Source: an uncultured Lachnospiraceae bacterium (GTDB lineage Bacteria; Bacillota; Clostridia; Lachnospirales; Lachnospiraceae). From it: a stretch of DNA of 29,293 bases. Shown here one piece after another: positions 7,157 to 15,882 of the stretch (position 1 is the stretch's first letter; every line of letters begins with the position of its first letter). The stretch is taken from positions 1 through 29,293 of the forward strand of contig USGM01000030.1 of the NCBI GenBank assembly GCA_900554205.1. Reading direction: 5' to 3'. A model generated the notes under the pieces. That model worked only from the letters and a program-made list of their open reading frames with translations, was not told the DNA's origin and searched no databases. A program made the translations under genes and the position numbers.

Positions 7157-10100
7157 ACCGTTTCCTCCACCAGCGGCCGCATTTTCTCCAGCAGCTCCTC
7201 CGTTTTATCCATGAGAAGCTCGGCGTCTGTCTCCACCAGTCCCGTTTTCTTATATTTGTAGGTAAACGACGGAATCCCATAAGCCGTGAAGCTGAGATCC
7301 TTTCCGTAAAGTCCAAGGATTTCCGGAATCTTCTGCGGATTTACGGCGGCATCCGGGCGGAATGTGAATACGATCCTCTCATTCTTGCCCTTGATCTCCG
7401 TCAGGTACAGCTTATGTGCCGCCACACGGATCAGCGCGATCCGCAGCAGATTGTCAACCGACTTCGGGATCTCCCCGAACCGATCCAGCAGCTCATCCTT
7501 CATATCGTCACGCTCACGGACATTCTCAATCGCCGCAATCCTCTTATAAATATCCAGCTTCTGTACTTCATTGACAATGTAGGTGGGCGGAATGAATGCA
7601 TCCACATCCAGATCAACCAGCGTCGAAAAGTCCTCGATGACCTTGCCACCCTTCAGCTTCTGCACCTCCTCATTCAGCATCTTGCAGTACATGTCGTAGC
7701 CCACAGCCTCCATATGCCCGTGCTGTCTGACACCGAGGAGGTTGCCCGCGCCGCGGATCTCAAGGTCGCGCATCGCAATTTTGAAACCGCTTCCCAGCTC
7801 CGTAAACTCCCTGATCGCCTCCAGACGCTTCTCTGCCACTTCCTTAAGCATCTTATCCCGTCGGTACATCAGAAAGGCATAAGCCGTTCTGTTGGAACGC
7901 CCGACACGTCCGCGCAGCTGATAGAGCTGTGAAAGTCCCATATTGTCCGAATCGTGAATAATCATGGTATTGACATTGGAAATGTCCAGTCCGGTCTCGA
8001 TGATTGTCGTTGACACCAGCACGTCGATCTCTCCGTTGATAAAGTCATACATGATCTTCTCAAGCTCATGCTCCTTCATCTGCCCATGCGCAAAGGCGAC
8101 CGTCGCCTCCGGCACAAGCTTTGCAATCTGGGCGGCAACGTCCGCGATATTGTTGACGCGGTTATAGACATAATAGACCTGTCCGTCCCTCGCCAGTTCA
8201 CGGGAGATCGCCTCCCGCACCAGTTCTTCATTGTACTCACAGACAAAGGTCTGGATCGGCAGTCTGTCCTCCGGCGCTTCCTCGAGAACGCTCATGTCGC
8301 GGATGCCGATCAGACTCATATGGAGCGTCCTCGGAATCGGTGTCGCCGTCAGCGTGAGCACATCCACATTTTCCTTCAGCTTCTTGATTTTCTCCTTGTG
8401 CGCCACACCGAAACGCTGCTCCTCATCGATAATAAGCAGCCCGAGATCCTTGAATTTCACATCCTGCGACAGAACCCGGTGCGTCCCGATCACAATATCG
8501 ACCATGCCCTTCTGGAGGTCGGTGATTGTCTTCTTCACCTCCGACGGTGTCCTGAAACGGCTCATCAGCTCCACCCTGACCGGGAAATCCTTCATTCTCT
8601 GCACAAAGGTGTTATAGTGCTGCTGCGCAAGGATTGTCGTCGGCACAAGGTACACGACCTGTTTTCCCTCCTGCACCGCCTTGAATGCAGCACGGATGGC
8701 AATTTCCGTTTTTCCGTAGCCGACATCCCCGCAGACAAGCCGGTCCATGATTTTGCTGCTCTCCATGTCCGCCTTTGTGTCCGCAATGGCATTCAGCTGA
8801 TCCTCCGTCTCCTCATAGGGAAACATTTCCTCAAACTCTCTCTGCCAGACAGTATCCTTGCCAAAGCGGTAGCCCTCTGTCGCCTGACGCGCCGCGTAAA
8901 GCTCGACCAGATCCTTTGCGACCTCGTTGACCGCCCCACGCACCTTCGTCTTCGTCTTCTCCCATTCCTTCGAGCCCAGCTTGTTCAGCTTCGGGCTCTT
9001 CGCCTCGGCAGAAGCATATTTCTGAATGACATCCAGCCCTGTTGCAAGCACATACAGGTTGCCGCCGTCACGGTACTCGATCTTGATGTAATCCTTGACG
9101 ACGCCCTCCATTTCCACCTTTTCAATGCCCTTGTAGATTCCGAGTCCATGGCTCTCATGAACCACATAATCCCCGACCTTCAGTTCATTGAAATCCTTGA
9201 TCTTCTGTCCCTGATAGAGCTTCTTCTTCGCCTTCTTTTTCTTCTCTGCGCCGAAAATATCCGTCTCTGAGAGGACAACGAACCGGATCATTGGATATTC
9301 AAAGCCCTTTGCCACATGACCGTAATAGGTCAGCACCTCGCCCGGCTGAACCTCCCTGAAAGGATCCTCCGAGTACACTGCCGAGATGTCCTGATCCCGC
9401 AGATCCTCCGCGAGCCGTTTTGCCCTGGTTCGTGAACCGGAAAGCAGCAGCACGCGGTACTTATTCTTCCGGAACTGCTTCAGATCCTTGACGAGCGCCT
9501 CAAAGCTGTTATTATAGGGCGCGATGCTTCGGGAGGCAATGTCAATCCGACGCTCCGGCCTGAAATATCCGGTCTTCCCCTCCATCGTCGCAATTGTGAC
9601 AACGTTTCCCCGCTGGAGCCTCGCCGCCACCTCTTCCCCGCTGTAGAGAATGTCCATCTGTCCGGGAAGGATATAACCCTTTTCCGCTCTCTGTGCCATG
9701 CTATCGCGGAATTCCAGTTCCACCGCATCCGCCTGCTCCTTGATGCGGGCAGGCTCATCCATGAAAAAGACCGGCTCTGACATATGCGCCAGAAGCTCCG
9801 GCAGTGTCACCGTCTCCTCATAAAAATAGCGGATGTAGCCCTCCAGATTCACCTTGCTCTTTAACTCTGTCAGCTGTTCCTTCAGCTCACCTACCTGCGC
9901 AGCAATCCGGTGTGCCTCCTCCGTCTTCATCGCGTCCCTGAACTTCTTTTCCTGCTTTGCGGCCTCCGCCTCCAGCTTTTTCAGCCCGGCTCGAATCCTG
10001 TCATCGTCGAGCACAAACTCCGTCGCCGGGAATACCGAAACGCTCTCCAGCTTCTCGATCGACCTCTGGCTCAGCACGTCAAAGCTTCGGATGGACTCCA

Positions 10101-10689
10101 CCTCATCTCCCCAAAGCTCGATCCGGTAAGGATTTTCTTCCGTGAGATCAAAGATGTCGATGATGCCGCCCCTGATGGAGAACTGCCCGGGATTCTCTAC
10201 CTGATAGCACTTTTCATAGCCAAAGGTCACCAGCTTTTCCGCTATCGCCCGCTCGTCCAGCGTGCCGCCGCGTGCAATGTCTATTACATCTGTCTCTCTG
10301 TCCCAGAGCACCAGCGGTGACATCAGCGCCGCAAAGGTCGTCACAATCGTCAGCGGCTTACGCTCCAGCAGGCGGCGCATTGTCCTGACGCGCTCTCTGA
10401 CCAGCTGGTTCCCGTGAATATCCGCCTGAAAGAAAATGAGATCCTTTGCCGGATACAGCATGACATTCCTGTCATAAAACCGGTATTCCTCATAGATCTC
10501 ACGTGCCTTCAGATCGCTGTAGGTGACGATGGCTTTCACTTTCACGCCGTCGCTCAACCCATATATCATATGCAGTTTCTGTGAATCCACGCAGCCGGTC
10601 AATGCCACACAGCCCTTGCCCTTCCGCAGGGACTCCTTCAGACCGTCAAACTCCGCCAGCTCCCGAAGGGGCGATAGTAATGCCTGCAT
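7150..10689 (-). CDS. mfd: transcription-repair coupling factor Mfd
   Basis: An 1179-residue protein, the usual Mfd length. It binds stalled RNA polymerase, displaces it by DNA translocation and recruits UvrA for nucleotide excision repair. The N-terminal third is the UvrB-like region. An RNA-polymerase interaction domain of the CarD type begins near residue 510 (DYVVHESHGLGIYKG). The translocase motor has Walker A GDVGYGKTE near 655, DEEQRFG near 755, TATPIPRTLHMSL near 780 and QLRGRVGRSNR further on. A C-terminal TRCF domain (LLDRFGEIP) follows. It starts 6 bp after pth and is probably co-transcribed with it. Its stop codon overlaps the end of the convergent response regulator gene with no terminator between them. 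Confidence 0.98.
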   Translation of the reverse strand: MQALLSPLRELAEFDGLKESLRKGKGCVALTGCVDSQKLHMIYGLSDGVKVKAIVTYSDLKAREIYEEYRFYDRNVMLYPAKDLIFFQADIHGNQLVRERVRTMRRLLERKPLTIVTTFAALMSPLVLWDRETDVIDIARGGTLDERAIAEKLVTFGYEKCYQVENPGQFSIRGGIIDIFDLTEENPYRIELWGDEVESIRSFDVLSQRSIEKLESVSVFPATEFVLDDDRIRAGLKKLEAEAAKQEKKFRDAMKTEEAHRIAAQVGELKEQLTELKSKVNLEGYIRYFYEETVTLPELLAHMSEPVFFMDEPARIKEQADAVELEFRDSMAQRAEKGYILPGQMDILYSGEEVAARLQRGNVVTIATMEGKTGYFRPERRIDIASRSIAPYNNSFEALVKDLKQFRKNKYRVLLLSGSRTRAKRLAEDLRDQDISAVYSEDPFREVQPGEVLTYYGHVAKGFEYPMIRFVVLSETDIFGAEKKKKAKKKLYQGQKIKDFNELKVGDYVVHESHGLGIYKGIEKVEMEGVVKDYIKIEYRDGGNLYVLATGLDVIQKYASAEAKSPKLNKLGSKEWEKTKTKVRGAVNEVAKDLVELYAARQATEGYRFGKDTVWQREFEEMFPYEETEDQLNAIADTKADMESSKIMDRLVCGDVGYGKTEIAIRAAFKAVQEGKQVVYLVPTTILAQQHYNTFVQRMKDFPVRVELMSRFRTPSEVKKTITDLQKGMVDIVIGTHRVLSQDVKFKDLGLLIIDEEQRFGVAHKEKIKKLKENVDVLTLTATPIPRTLHMSLIGIRDMSVLEEAPEDRLPIQTFVCEYNEELVREAISRELARDGQVYYVYNRVNNIADVAAQIAKLVPEATVAFAHGQMKEHELEKIMYDFINGEIDVLVSTTIIETGLDISNVNTMIIHDSDNMGLSQLYQLRGRVGRSNRTAYAFLMYRRDKMLKEVAEKRLEAIREFTELGSGFKIAMRDLEIRGAGNLLGVRQHGHMEAVGYDMYCKMLNEEVQKLKGGKVIEDFSTLVDLDVDAFIPPTYIVNEVQKLDIYKRIAAIENVRERDDMKDELLDRFGEIPKSVDNLLRIALIRVAAHKLYLTEIKGKNERIVFTFRPDAAVNPQKIPEILGLYGKDLSFTAYGIPSFTYKYKKTGLVETDAELLMDKTEELLEKMRPLVEETVQ

Positions 10690-10695
10690 CCCACT

Positions 10696-11265
10696 TTACA
10701 CCTTTCTGTTAAACTCATTCATCGCCACGTCCGCACCCTGCGTGATGATCGTGCGAATTGCATCCGCGGCTCTCAGTGCCGCCTCATCCATCAATGTTCT
10801 CTCCTGCGGGGAAAAATGTCCCAGCACATAATCCGCAAGATCCCAGCCCTTCGGCTTCTCGCCGACGCCGACCTTGATTCTGATAAAGGAATCATGCCCT
10901 AAATGGGCAATGATATTCTTCAGCCCGTTATGACCGCCGGCGCTGCCCTTCTTTCTGACACGCAGCTGCCCGACAGCAAGACTGATGTCATCGGAAATCA
11001 CGATCAGCTCCGTCGTCTCATCTACCTTATAATAGTCGATCAGTTCCCGCACGCTCTCGCCGCTCAGGTTCATGAAGGTCACCGGCTTCGCCAGAATGCA
11101 TTTCTGTCCCGCCACGACTCCTTTTCCGATCACTGCCTTGTGCTTCTTCTCCAGCATCGCAATATTCTCCTGCTCCGCCAGCTTATCTATCACGTCAAAA
11201 CCGATATTGTGTCTCGTGTTGACATATTCCTTTGCAAAATTTCCAAGACCTACAATAATGTACAT
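10696..11265 (-). CDS. pth: peptidyl-tRNA hydrolase Pth
   Basis: A 189-residue cytoplasmic enzyme that cleaves peptidyl-tRNA released from stalled ribosomes. Family landmarks are the start MYIIVGLGN, catalytic His19 in NTRHNIGF, Asn66 in FMNLSG, acidic Asp92/Asp93 and the tRNA-contacting segment KGSAGGHNGLK with Asn113. Length and motif order are normal. GAGAG lies upstream of the ATG at 11265, and a plausible promoter (11298-11326) lies in the preceding gap. Six bp separate it from mfd. The pth-mfd pairing downstream of spoVG recalls the Bacillus order spoVG...pth...mfd, with other genes missing between. Confidence 0.97.
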   Translation of the reverse strand: MYIIVGLGNFAKEYVNTRHNIGFDVIDKLAEQENIAMLEKKHKAVIGKGVVAGQKCILAKPVTFMNLSGESVRELIDYYKVDETTELIVISDDISLAVGQLRVRKKGSAGGHNGLKNIIAHLGHDSFIRIKVGVGEKPKGWDLADYVLGHFSPQERTLMDEAALRAADAIRTIITQGADVAMNEFNRKV

Positions 11266-11297
11266 CGCAAACGCTCTCTTTCTTCCGGATATTTCCC

Positions 11298-11326
11298 ATC
11301 ATAGCGGATTTTTCACCGTCTTGCAA
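11298..11326 (-). promoter_or_regulatory. promoter candidate for pth-mfd
   Basis: On the minus strand, TTGCAA (11321-11326) and TATGAT (11298-11303) are separated by exactly 17 bp, a sigma-A-like arrangement matching four and five of six consensus bases. It lies about 32 bp before the pth start and just after the spoVG terminator, so it would give pth-mfd independent transcription. Confidence 0.5.
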
Positions 11327-11351
11327 CACATACCTGCTGCTTTTCTATCGC

Positions 11352-11381
11352 AAAACAGCCGCGACATCTCTGCCGCGGCTG
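11352..11381 (-). terminator. intrinsic terminator after spoVG
   Basis: On the minus strand an 8-bp GC-rich stem (11374-11381 pairing with 11356-11363) with a 10-nt loop is followed by TTTT (11355-11352). It lies about 16 bp past the spoVG stop. The short T-run suggests partial termination. Confidence 0.65.
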
Positions 11382-11397
11382 CCTTTGTCTCCATATC

Positions 11398-11676
11398 TTA
11401 CTCCCAATCCGGTTCCTGCATCGCCCTCTCATAATATTCCAGAATCACCCTCTGGATATTATCCCTGGTAGCAGTATTGATTGGATGAGCAATATCACGG
11501 TACTCCCCATCGGATGACCTCTTGCTGGGCATTGCAATGAAAAGCCCCTTGTCACCTTCAATTACCTTGATGTCATGTACTACAAACTCGTCATCCAACG
11601 TGATCGATACAATCGCCTTCAGCTTTTTGCCTGTTGCCGATTCGACCTTTCTTACCCGAACATCTGTAACCTGCAT
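11398..11676 (-). CDS. spoVG: SpoVG-family septation/sporulation regulator
   Basis: A 92-residue protein that matches SpoVG through its length: MQVTDVRVRK, then LKAIVSITLDD, VHDIKVIEG, GLFIAMPSKR, YRDIAHPIN and a short acidic C-terminus ending PDWE. SpoVG family members are small DNA/RNA-binding regulators acting on septation, sporulation and other post-transcriptional control in Firmicutes. AGGGGG lies 7 nt before the ATG at 11676. An ATG 4 nt further upstream is out of frame. The gene starts 27 bp after glgD and is followed by its own terminator, so glgC-glgD readthrough may contribute to its transcript. No clear separate promoter is visible in the short gap; one inside glgD is possible. 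Confidence 0.96.
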   Translation of the reverse strand: MQVTDVRVRKVESATGKKLKAIVSITLDDEFVVHDIKVIEGDKGLFIAMPSKRSSDGEYRDIAHPINTATRDNIQRVILEYYERAMQEPDWE

Positions 11677-11703
11677 ACATTTTCCCCCTTAGTTCTCTGC
11701 ACA

Positions 11704-12825
11704 CTACATAGAATATCTCTCGTTCTTCTCCACAACGATCCGCACCTTGCCGTCCTCTCCCACATAGCGTGAGTTCGCACGGATGGTATCGCGGCTCTCC
11801 ACAATACAGTTCTCTATGTAGGTGTTGTCCCCGATATAGACATCATTCAGAATGATGGAATTCTTGATTACACAGTTGTTTCCGATGTAGCTCTTCTTAA
11901 AGATCACAGAGTCTTCCACTACTCCGTTTACAATACAGCCACTGGAAATCAGACTGTTTTTCACCTGCGCACCGACGTTGTACTTTGCCGGCGGAAGATC
12001 ATCCACCTTGGAATAAATATCCGGATACTGCTTGAAGAAATAATTTCTTACCTCCGGCTTGAGGAATTCCATATTGGTACGGTAATAGTCATCCACGGAA
12101 GCAATATTTCTCCAGTAATCCTTGATCTTATATCCGTAGATGCGCTTCAGATCCTTATAGCGGATCAGAATATCCCTTACGAAGTCGTACCAGTCCTCAG
12201 CTGCACACTTCTCGATCATCTCGATCAGCTGGCGGCGGCGAAGCACATAGATACCGCAGGAAATCGTGTTTGTCTTTGCCTTGATGGGCTTCTCCTCGAA
12301 CTCCTCTATACGGTATTCCTCATTCATGCGCACCGTGCCGAAGCGCTCCACATTGGTTCCCGGCTCCATATCACGGCATACCACCGTAATATCTGCCTTC
12401 TTCTCTATATGATATTCCAGCACCTTATTGAAATCCAACTTGTACACACAGTCGCCGGAAGCAATGACTACATAGGGCTCGTGGCTGTTCTTCAAGAATG
12501 AAATATTCTGGAAGATGGCATCCGCCGTTCCTCTGTACCAGTTGCTGTTCTCCGCCGTCACTGTCGGAGGCATTACAAACAGTCCTCCCTGTTTACGTCC
12601 GAAATCCCACCATTTTGAGGAGCTGAGATGCTCATTCAGGCTGCGCGCATTGTACTGGGTCAGCACTGCAACCTTCTGAATATGTGAGTTGGACATATTG
12701 CTCAACGTAAAGTCGATGCTGCGGTAGCTGCCGGCAACCGGCATTGCACAGATCGCTCTCTTCTGGGACAGCTCCTGCATCCTGTGATTATTTCCGCCTG
12801 CTAAAACGATTCCGATTGCTCTCAC
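11704..12825 (-). CDS. glgD: glucose-1-phosphate adenylyltransferase subunit GlgD
   Basis: A 373-residue nucleotidyltransferase-fold protein of the glycogen pathway. It resembles GlgC (IVLAGGNNHRM, YRSIDFTLSNMSNS, WYRGTADAIFQN, ASGDCVYKLDF) but is shorter. Its N-terminal loop NNHRMQELSQKRAICAMPV departs from the GlgC form GQGSRLGVLTSKVAKPAV, as expected for GlgD. In Firmicutes GlgD is a mostly non-catalytic subunit that raises GlgC activity in a mixed tetramer. The C-terminal part shows left-handed beta-helix-like repeats (VVEDSVIFKKSYIGNNCVIKN). It starts 2 bp after the glgC stop, consistent with coupled synthesis of partner subunits. Confidence 0.95.
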   Translation of the reverse strand: MRAIGIVLAGGNNHRMQELSQKRAICAMPVAGSYRSIDFTLSNMSNSHIQKVAVLTQYNARSLNEHLSSSKWWDFGRKQGGLFVMPPTVTAENSNWYRGTADAIFQNISFLKNSHEPYVVIASGDCVYKLDFNKVLEYHIEKKADITVVCRDMEPGTNVERFGTVRMNEEYRIEEFEEKPIKAKTNTISCGIYVLRRRQLIEMIEKCAAEDWYDFVRDILIRYKDLKRIYGYKIKDYWRNIASVDDYYRTNMEFLKPEVRNYFFKQYPDIYSKVDDLPPAKYNVGAQVKNSLISSGCIVNGVVEDSVIFKKSYIGNNCVIKNSIILNDVYIGDNTYIENCIVESRDTIRANSRYVGEDGKVRIVVEKNERYSM

Positions 12826-12827
12826 TG

Positions 12828-14096
12828 TTATTCACCTGCCTTAATCAATGTTTTGCCGCTCGCAAGATAAGAATCTTCATAATCAGCAGCTGTCGTCTCG
12901 CCGAAGATCACGGAATTCTTCCCAACGGTAATACCATCCGGTACTACGCTCTTCTCTCCGACAGTCACAAGACCATGGTTATAGATATGAGGAGCCGTCT
13001 CATTCTCTGCCTCCTCGCCGATACCGAGCTTTACCCTGTTACCGATCTGCACATCCTCCGCCACGATCGCCTTATTCAGTTCACAGTCCTCACCAATCTG
13101 CGTCTGGTTCATGATAATGGAATCGCGGATCACGGTTCCCTTGCCGATCGTCACACCGCAGCCGATGACAGAGTTATATACCTCGCCGTAAATATCCGAG
13201 CCTTCGCCGATGATGCTCCGCTCAACCACACTGTCCTTTGCAAGGTACTGCGGCGGCTGGATCTCGCTTCTGGTATAAATCTTCCAATATTCCTCATACA
13301 GGTTGAACTCCGGCACAATGTCAATCAGCTCCATGTTCGCTTCCCAGTAGGAACTCAGGGTTCCGACATCCTTCCAGTATCCGGTAAATTCATATGCATA
13401 AAGGGGCGCTCCCTTTTCATGACAGTAAGGAATCACATGCTTGCCGAAGTCCAGTGCCGGCTGCTCCGCCATTGCGATCAGCGCTTCCTTCAAAGTCTTC
13501 CAGTTAAATATGTAGATACCCATACTTGCCAGATTGCTTCTGGGATGCTCCGGCTTCTCCTCGAATTCAGTGATCTTCTTATTCTCATCCGTGATCATGA
13601 TTCCGAAACGGCTTGCCTCCTCAATAGGAACCGGCATAACGGCGATCGTAACCTCCGCATTGTTTGCCTTATGGAAATCAAGCATCACCTCATAATCCAT
13701 CTTATAGATATGATCCCCCGAAAGAATCAGCACATAATCAGGATTAAAGCTGTCCATGTATTCCAGATTCTGATAGATCGCATTTGCAGTACCGGTATAC
13801 CATTCACTGTTAGAGCTCTTCTCATAGGGAGGAAGCACTGTGACACCACCGATATTGCGATCCAGATCCCAAGGAATACCGATTCCGATATGCGTATTCA
13901 AACGCAAGGGCTGGTACTGTGTCAGAACGCCGACTGTATCTACTCCGGAATTGATACAGTTGGAGAGAGGGAAATCGATTATACGATATTTTCCTCCGAA
14001 TGCGACTGCCGGTTTTGCGACTTTAGAAGTCAACACTCCCAACCGGCTGCCCTGTCCACCTGCCAACAACATGGCAATCATCTCTTTTTTTATCAT
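12828..14096 (-). CDS. glgC: glucose-1-phosphate adenylyltransferase catalytic subunit GlgC
   Basis: A 422-residue cytoplasmic enzyme that makes ADP-glucose from ATP and glucose-1-phosphate, the committed step of bacterial glycogen synthesis. Visible motifs are LAGGQGSRL at about 10-18, KPAVAFGGKYRIIDFPLSN for nucleotide and effector binding, WYTGTANAIYQN, and LSGDHIYKMDY with the catalytic Asp. The C-terminal beta-helix has hexapeptide-like repeats (IYGEVYNSVIGCGVTIGKGTVI). AGAGGTGAT precedes the ATG at 14096. It leads the glgC-glgD pair from a good promoter at 14141-14169. I see no synthase or branching gene here, so the rest of the pathway must lie elsewhere. Confidence 0.97.
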   Translation of the reverse strand: MIKKEMIAMLLAGGQGSRLGVLTSKVAKPAVAFGGKYRIIDFPLSNCINSGVDTVGVLTQYQPLRLNTHIGIGIPWDLDRNIGGVTVLPPYEKSSNSEWYTGTANAIYQNLEYMDSFNPDYVLILSGDHIYKMDYEVMLDFHKANNAEVTIAVMPVPIEEASRFGIMITDENKKITEFEEKPEHPRSNLASMGIYIFNWKTLKEALIAMAEQPALDFGKHVIPYCHEKGAPLYAYEFTGYWKDVGTLSSYWEANMELIDIVPEFNLYEEYWKIYTRSEIQPPQYLAKDSVVERSIIGEGSDIYGEVYNSVIGCGVTIGKGTVIRDSIIMNQTQIGEDCELNKAIVAEDVQIGNRVKLGIGEEAENETAPHIYNHGLVTVGEKSVVPDGITVGKNSVIFGETTAADYEDSYLASGKTLIKAGE

Positions 14097-14140
14097 GTCA
14101 TCACCTCTGTCTAGCCTTTTACCGATTATCCGGTTTTCTA

Positions 14141-14169
14141 ATTATAACACAGTTGAAAACGAAAGTGAA
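14141..14169 (-). promoter_or_regulatory. promoter for glgC-glgD
   Basis: On the minus strand, TTCACT (14164-14169) and TATAAT (14141-14146) are separated by 17 bp. This is a sigma-A-type promoter about 45 bp upstream of the glgC start. An imperfect inverted repeat (14176-14214) lies just upstream of the -35 and could be an operator. Confidence 0.7.
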
Positions 14170-14292
14170 TATTTATTACCAAAAAAATTTACAGTTTTTA
14201 AAATTTTATGGTAAAATTTCACATATTCTTTACACAATTAAAAACATATTTGTACAATTACGACTCTTATTCACAAAACGTATTTTTTCTGT

Positions 14293-14321
14293 TTGTTTTT
14301 TTCGCCCATACTGCTTATAAT
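14293..14321 (+). promoter_or_regulatory. promoter for murC
   Basis: On the plus strand, TTGTTT (14293-14298) and a perfect TATAAT (14316-14321) are separated by 17 bp, about 44 bp before the murC start codon. It is divergent to the glgC promoter. The rest of the 14097-14364 gap is AT-rich and holds no gene. Confidence 0.7.
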
Positions 14322-14364
14322 AGTTACATACAATGATGTAAGAAACAGTAAGGAAGTGCAACCT

Positions 14365-15747
14365 ATGTATAAAATCGATTTCAATGCTCCCTGCCACGTT
14401 TACTTCGTCGGCATAGGCGGCATCAGCATGAGCGGGCTTGCCGAAATTCTCCATCAGGAGGGCTTCACCGTATCCGGTTCCGACTGGAAAGCCTCCGAGC
14501 TCACACGTGCTCTGGAAGAAAAGGGCATCTCCGTGAAATATGGAGAAAACGCCACGCACATTACTTCAGATATTGACTGCGCCATCCTCACCAGCGCGGT
14601 CAAAGAGAGCAATCTTGAATTTCAGGCGATCCGCGAGCAGGGAATCCCGTGGCTTTCCCGTGCCCAGCTTCTCGGCCAGCTGATGAAAAATTACAAAACC
14701 TCCATTGCCATAAGCGGTACCCACGGCAAGACTACCACTACCTCGATGATCAGTGAGATACTGCTCAGAGCCGGTGTCGATCCGACCCTTTCCATCGGCG
14801 GTATGCTCAAATCCATCGGCGGCAATATCCGCGTAGGCGGCAATCAGTGTTTTGTCACGGAAGCATGTGAATACACAAACAGCTTTTTGAGCTTCTTCCC
14901 CACGATCGGTCTTATCCTTAATATAGAAGAAGATCATCTGGACTTTTTTAAAGATCTTGCCGATATTCGCCATTCCTTCCGGAAATTTGCGGAATTGATC
15001 CCCTCGGACGGCTGTCTCATTATCAATGCGGACATTCCCGATTACGATGAGATCACAAAGGGCCTGTCCTGCCGCGTCATCACCTATTCCGTGGACGGTG
15101 CGGCGGCTGATTACCATCCCTCGGACATCCGCTATGACAGCTTTGGTCACCCCTCTTTTGTACTGCACGATTCCACCGGAGGGACTGAGACGTTTTCCCT
15201 GAAGGTTCCCGGAATCCACAATGTGAGCAATGCCATGGCTTCCATCGCTCTCGCCGACTACCTCTCCGTCAGCAGACAGGTGACCGCCGAGGCTCTGCAA
15301 GACTTTTCCGGAACAGACCGACGCTTTGAATACAAGGGATCCATCGGCGGAGTCACTGTAATAGATGATTATGCACACCACCCGACAGAAATTACAGCAA
15401 CTTTGTCCGCGGCACAGAATTATCCGCACAAAACGCTATGGTGCGTCTTCCAGCCGCATACCTACTCGCGGACAAAAGCGTTTTTAAAAGATTTTGCCAA
15501 AGCGCTCTCACTGGCTGACAAGGTTGTACTTGCGGACATTTACGCCGCCAGAGAGACGGATACCCTCGGCATCAGCTCCGAGGATCTCCAGCGGGAGATC
15601 ATGGCGCTTGGACACGAGTGCTACTATTTTCCCTCCTTTGATGAAATCGAAAACTTCTTACTGGAAAAATGCATAAACGGTGACATGTTGATAACTATGG
15701 GTGCCGGTGATGTCCATAAAATCGGTGAAAATCTTCTCGGTCAATAG
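14365..15747 (+). CDS. murC: UDP-N-acetylmuramate--L-alanine ligase MurC
   Basis: A 460-residue cytoplasmic Mur ligase that adds L-Ala to UDP-MurNAc in peptidoglycan synthesis. The N-terminal nucleotide-sugar fold has VYFVGIGGISMSGLAEIL, the ATP loop is SGTHGKTTTTSM, the metal/ligase segment is NIEEDHLDFF, and later come the Mur signatures GTDRRFEYKG, DDYAHHPTEI and FQPHTYSRT. A longer frame begins at 14293, but the ATG at 14365 matches the family start (MYKIDFNAPCHVYF) and has AAGGAAG about 8 nt before it. It is followed directly by the DnaA-box-rich region, with the first box starting on the base after the stop codon. Confidence 0.97.
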   Translation: MYKIDFNAPCHVYFVGIGGISMSGLAEILHQEGFTVSGSDWKASELTRALEEKGISVKYGENATHITSDIDCAILTSAVKESNLEFQAIREQGIPWLSRAQLLGQLMKNYKTSIAISGTHGKTTTTSMISEILLRAGVDPTLSIGGMLKSIGGNIRVGGNQCFVTEACEYTNSFLSFFPTIGLILNIEEDHLDFFKDLADIRHSFRKFAELIPSDGCLIINADIPDYDEITKGLSCRVITYSVDGAAADYHPSDIRYDSFGHPSFVLHDSTGGTETFSLKVPGIHNVSNAMASIALADYLSVSRQVTAEALQDFSGTDRRFEYKGSIGGVTVIDDYAHHPTEITATLSAAQNYPHKTLWCVFQPHTYSRTKAFLKDFAKALSLADKVVLADIYAARETDTLGISSEDLQREIMALGHECYYFPSFDEIENFLLEKCINGDMLITMGAGDVHKIGENLLGQ

Positions 15748-15882
15748 TTTTCCACAATATCCACAGGCAAAATTTATTTTTTCGTTTTTTTGTCTGTGGA
15801 TATTTATTTTACCGTTGTGGATAAACTCTGGGCTTGTCCTCTGGTATTCTCATTTTTATCCACATTTTCCACAATATCCACA
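15748..15882. promoter_or_regulatory. cluster of seven DnaA-box-like sites
   Basis: Seven 9-mers equal to or one base from TTATCCACA: plus strand 15748-15756 (TTTTCCACA) and 15757-15765 (ATATCCACA); minus strand 15795-15803 (ATATCCACA) and 15816-15824 (perfect); plus strand 15856-15864 (perfect), 15865-15873 (TTTTCCACA) and 15874-15882 (ATATCCACA). Boxes 1-2 and 5-7 abut without spacers. The 19-mer TTTTCCACAATATCCACAG occurs twice, 117 bp apart (15748-15766 and 15865-15883). An AT-rich stretch lies between boxes 2 and 3. The array lies just upstream of the promoter for the dnaD/dnaC-like genes, so DnaA control of those genes, or DnaA titration, is inferred. No dnaA or dnaN is in the window. 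Confidence 0.88.

Noticed and set aside
8068..9270. 400-codon open frame on the plus strand
   Set aside because: Fully antisense to mfd, with no family motif or ribosome-binding site; a shadow frame caused by codon bias.
12744..14114. 456-codon open frame on the plus strand
   Set aside because: Antisense to glgC and the start of glgD, which are clear genes; the translation is Leu/His/Arg-rich nonsense.
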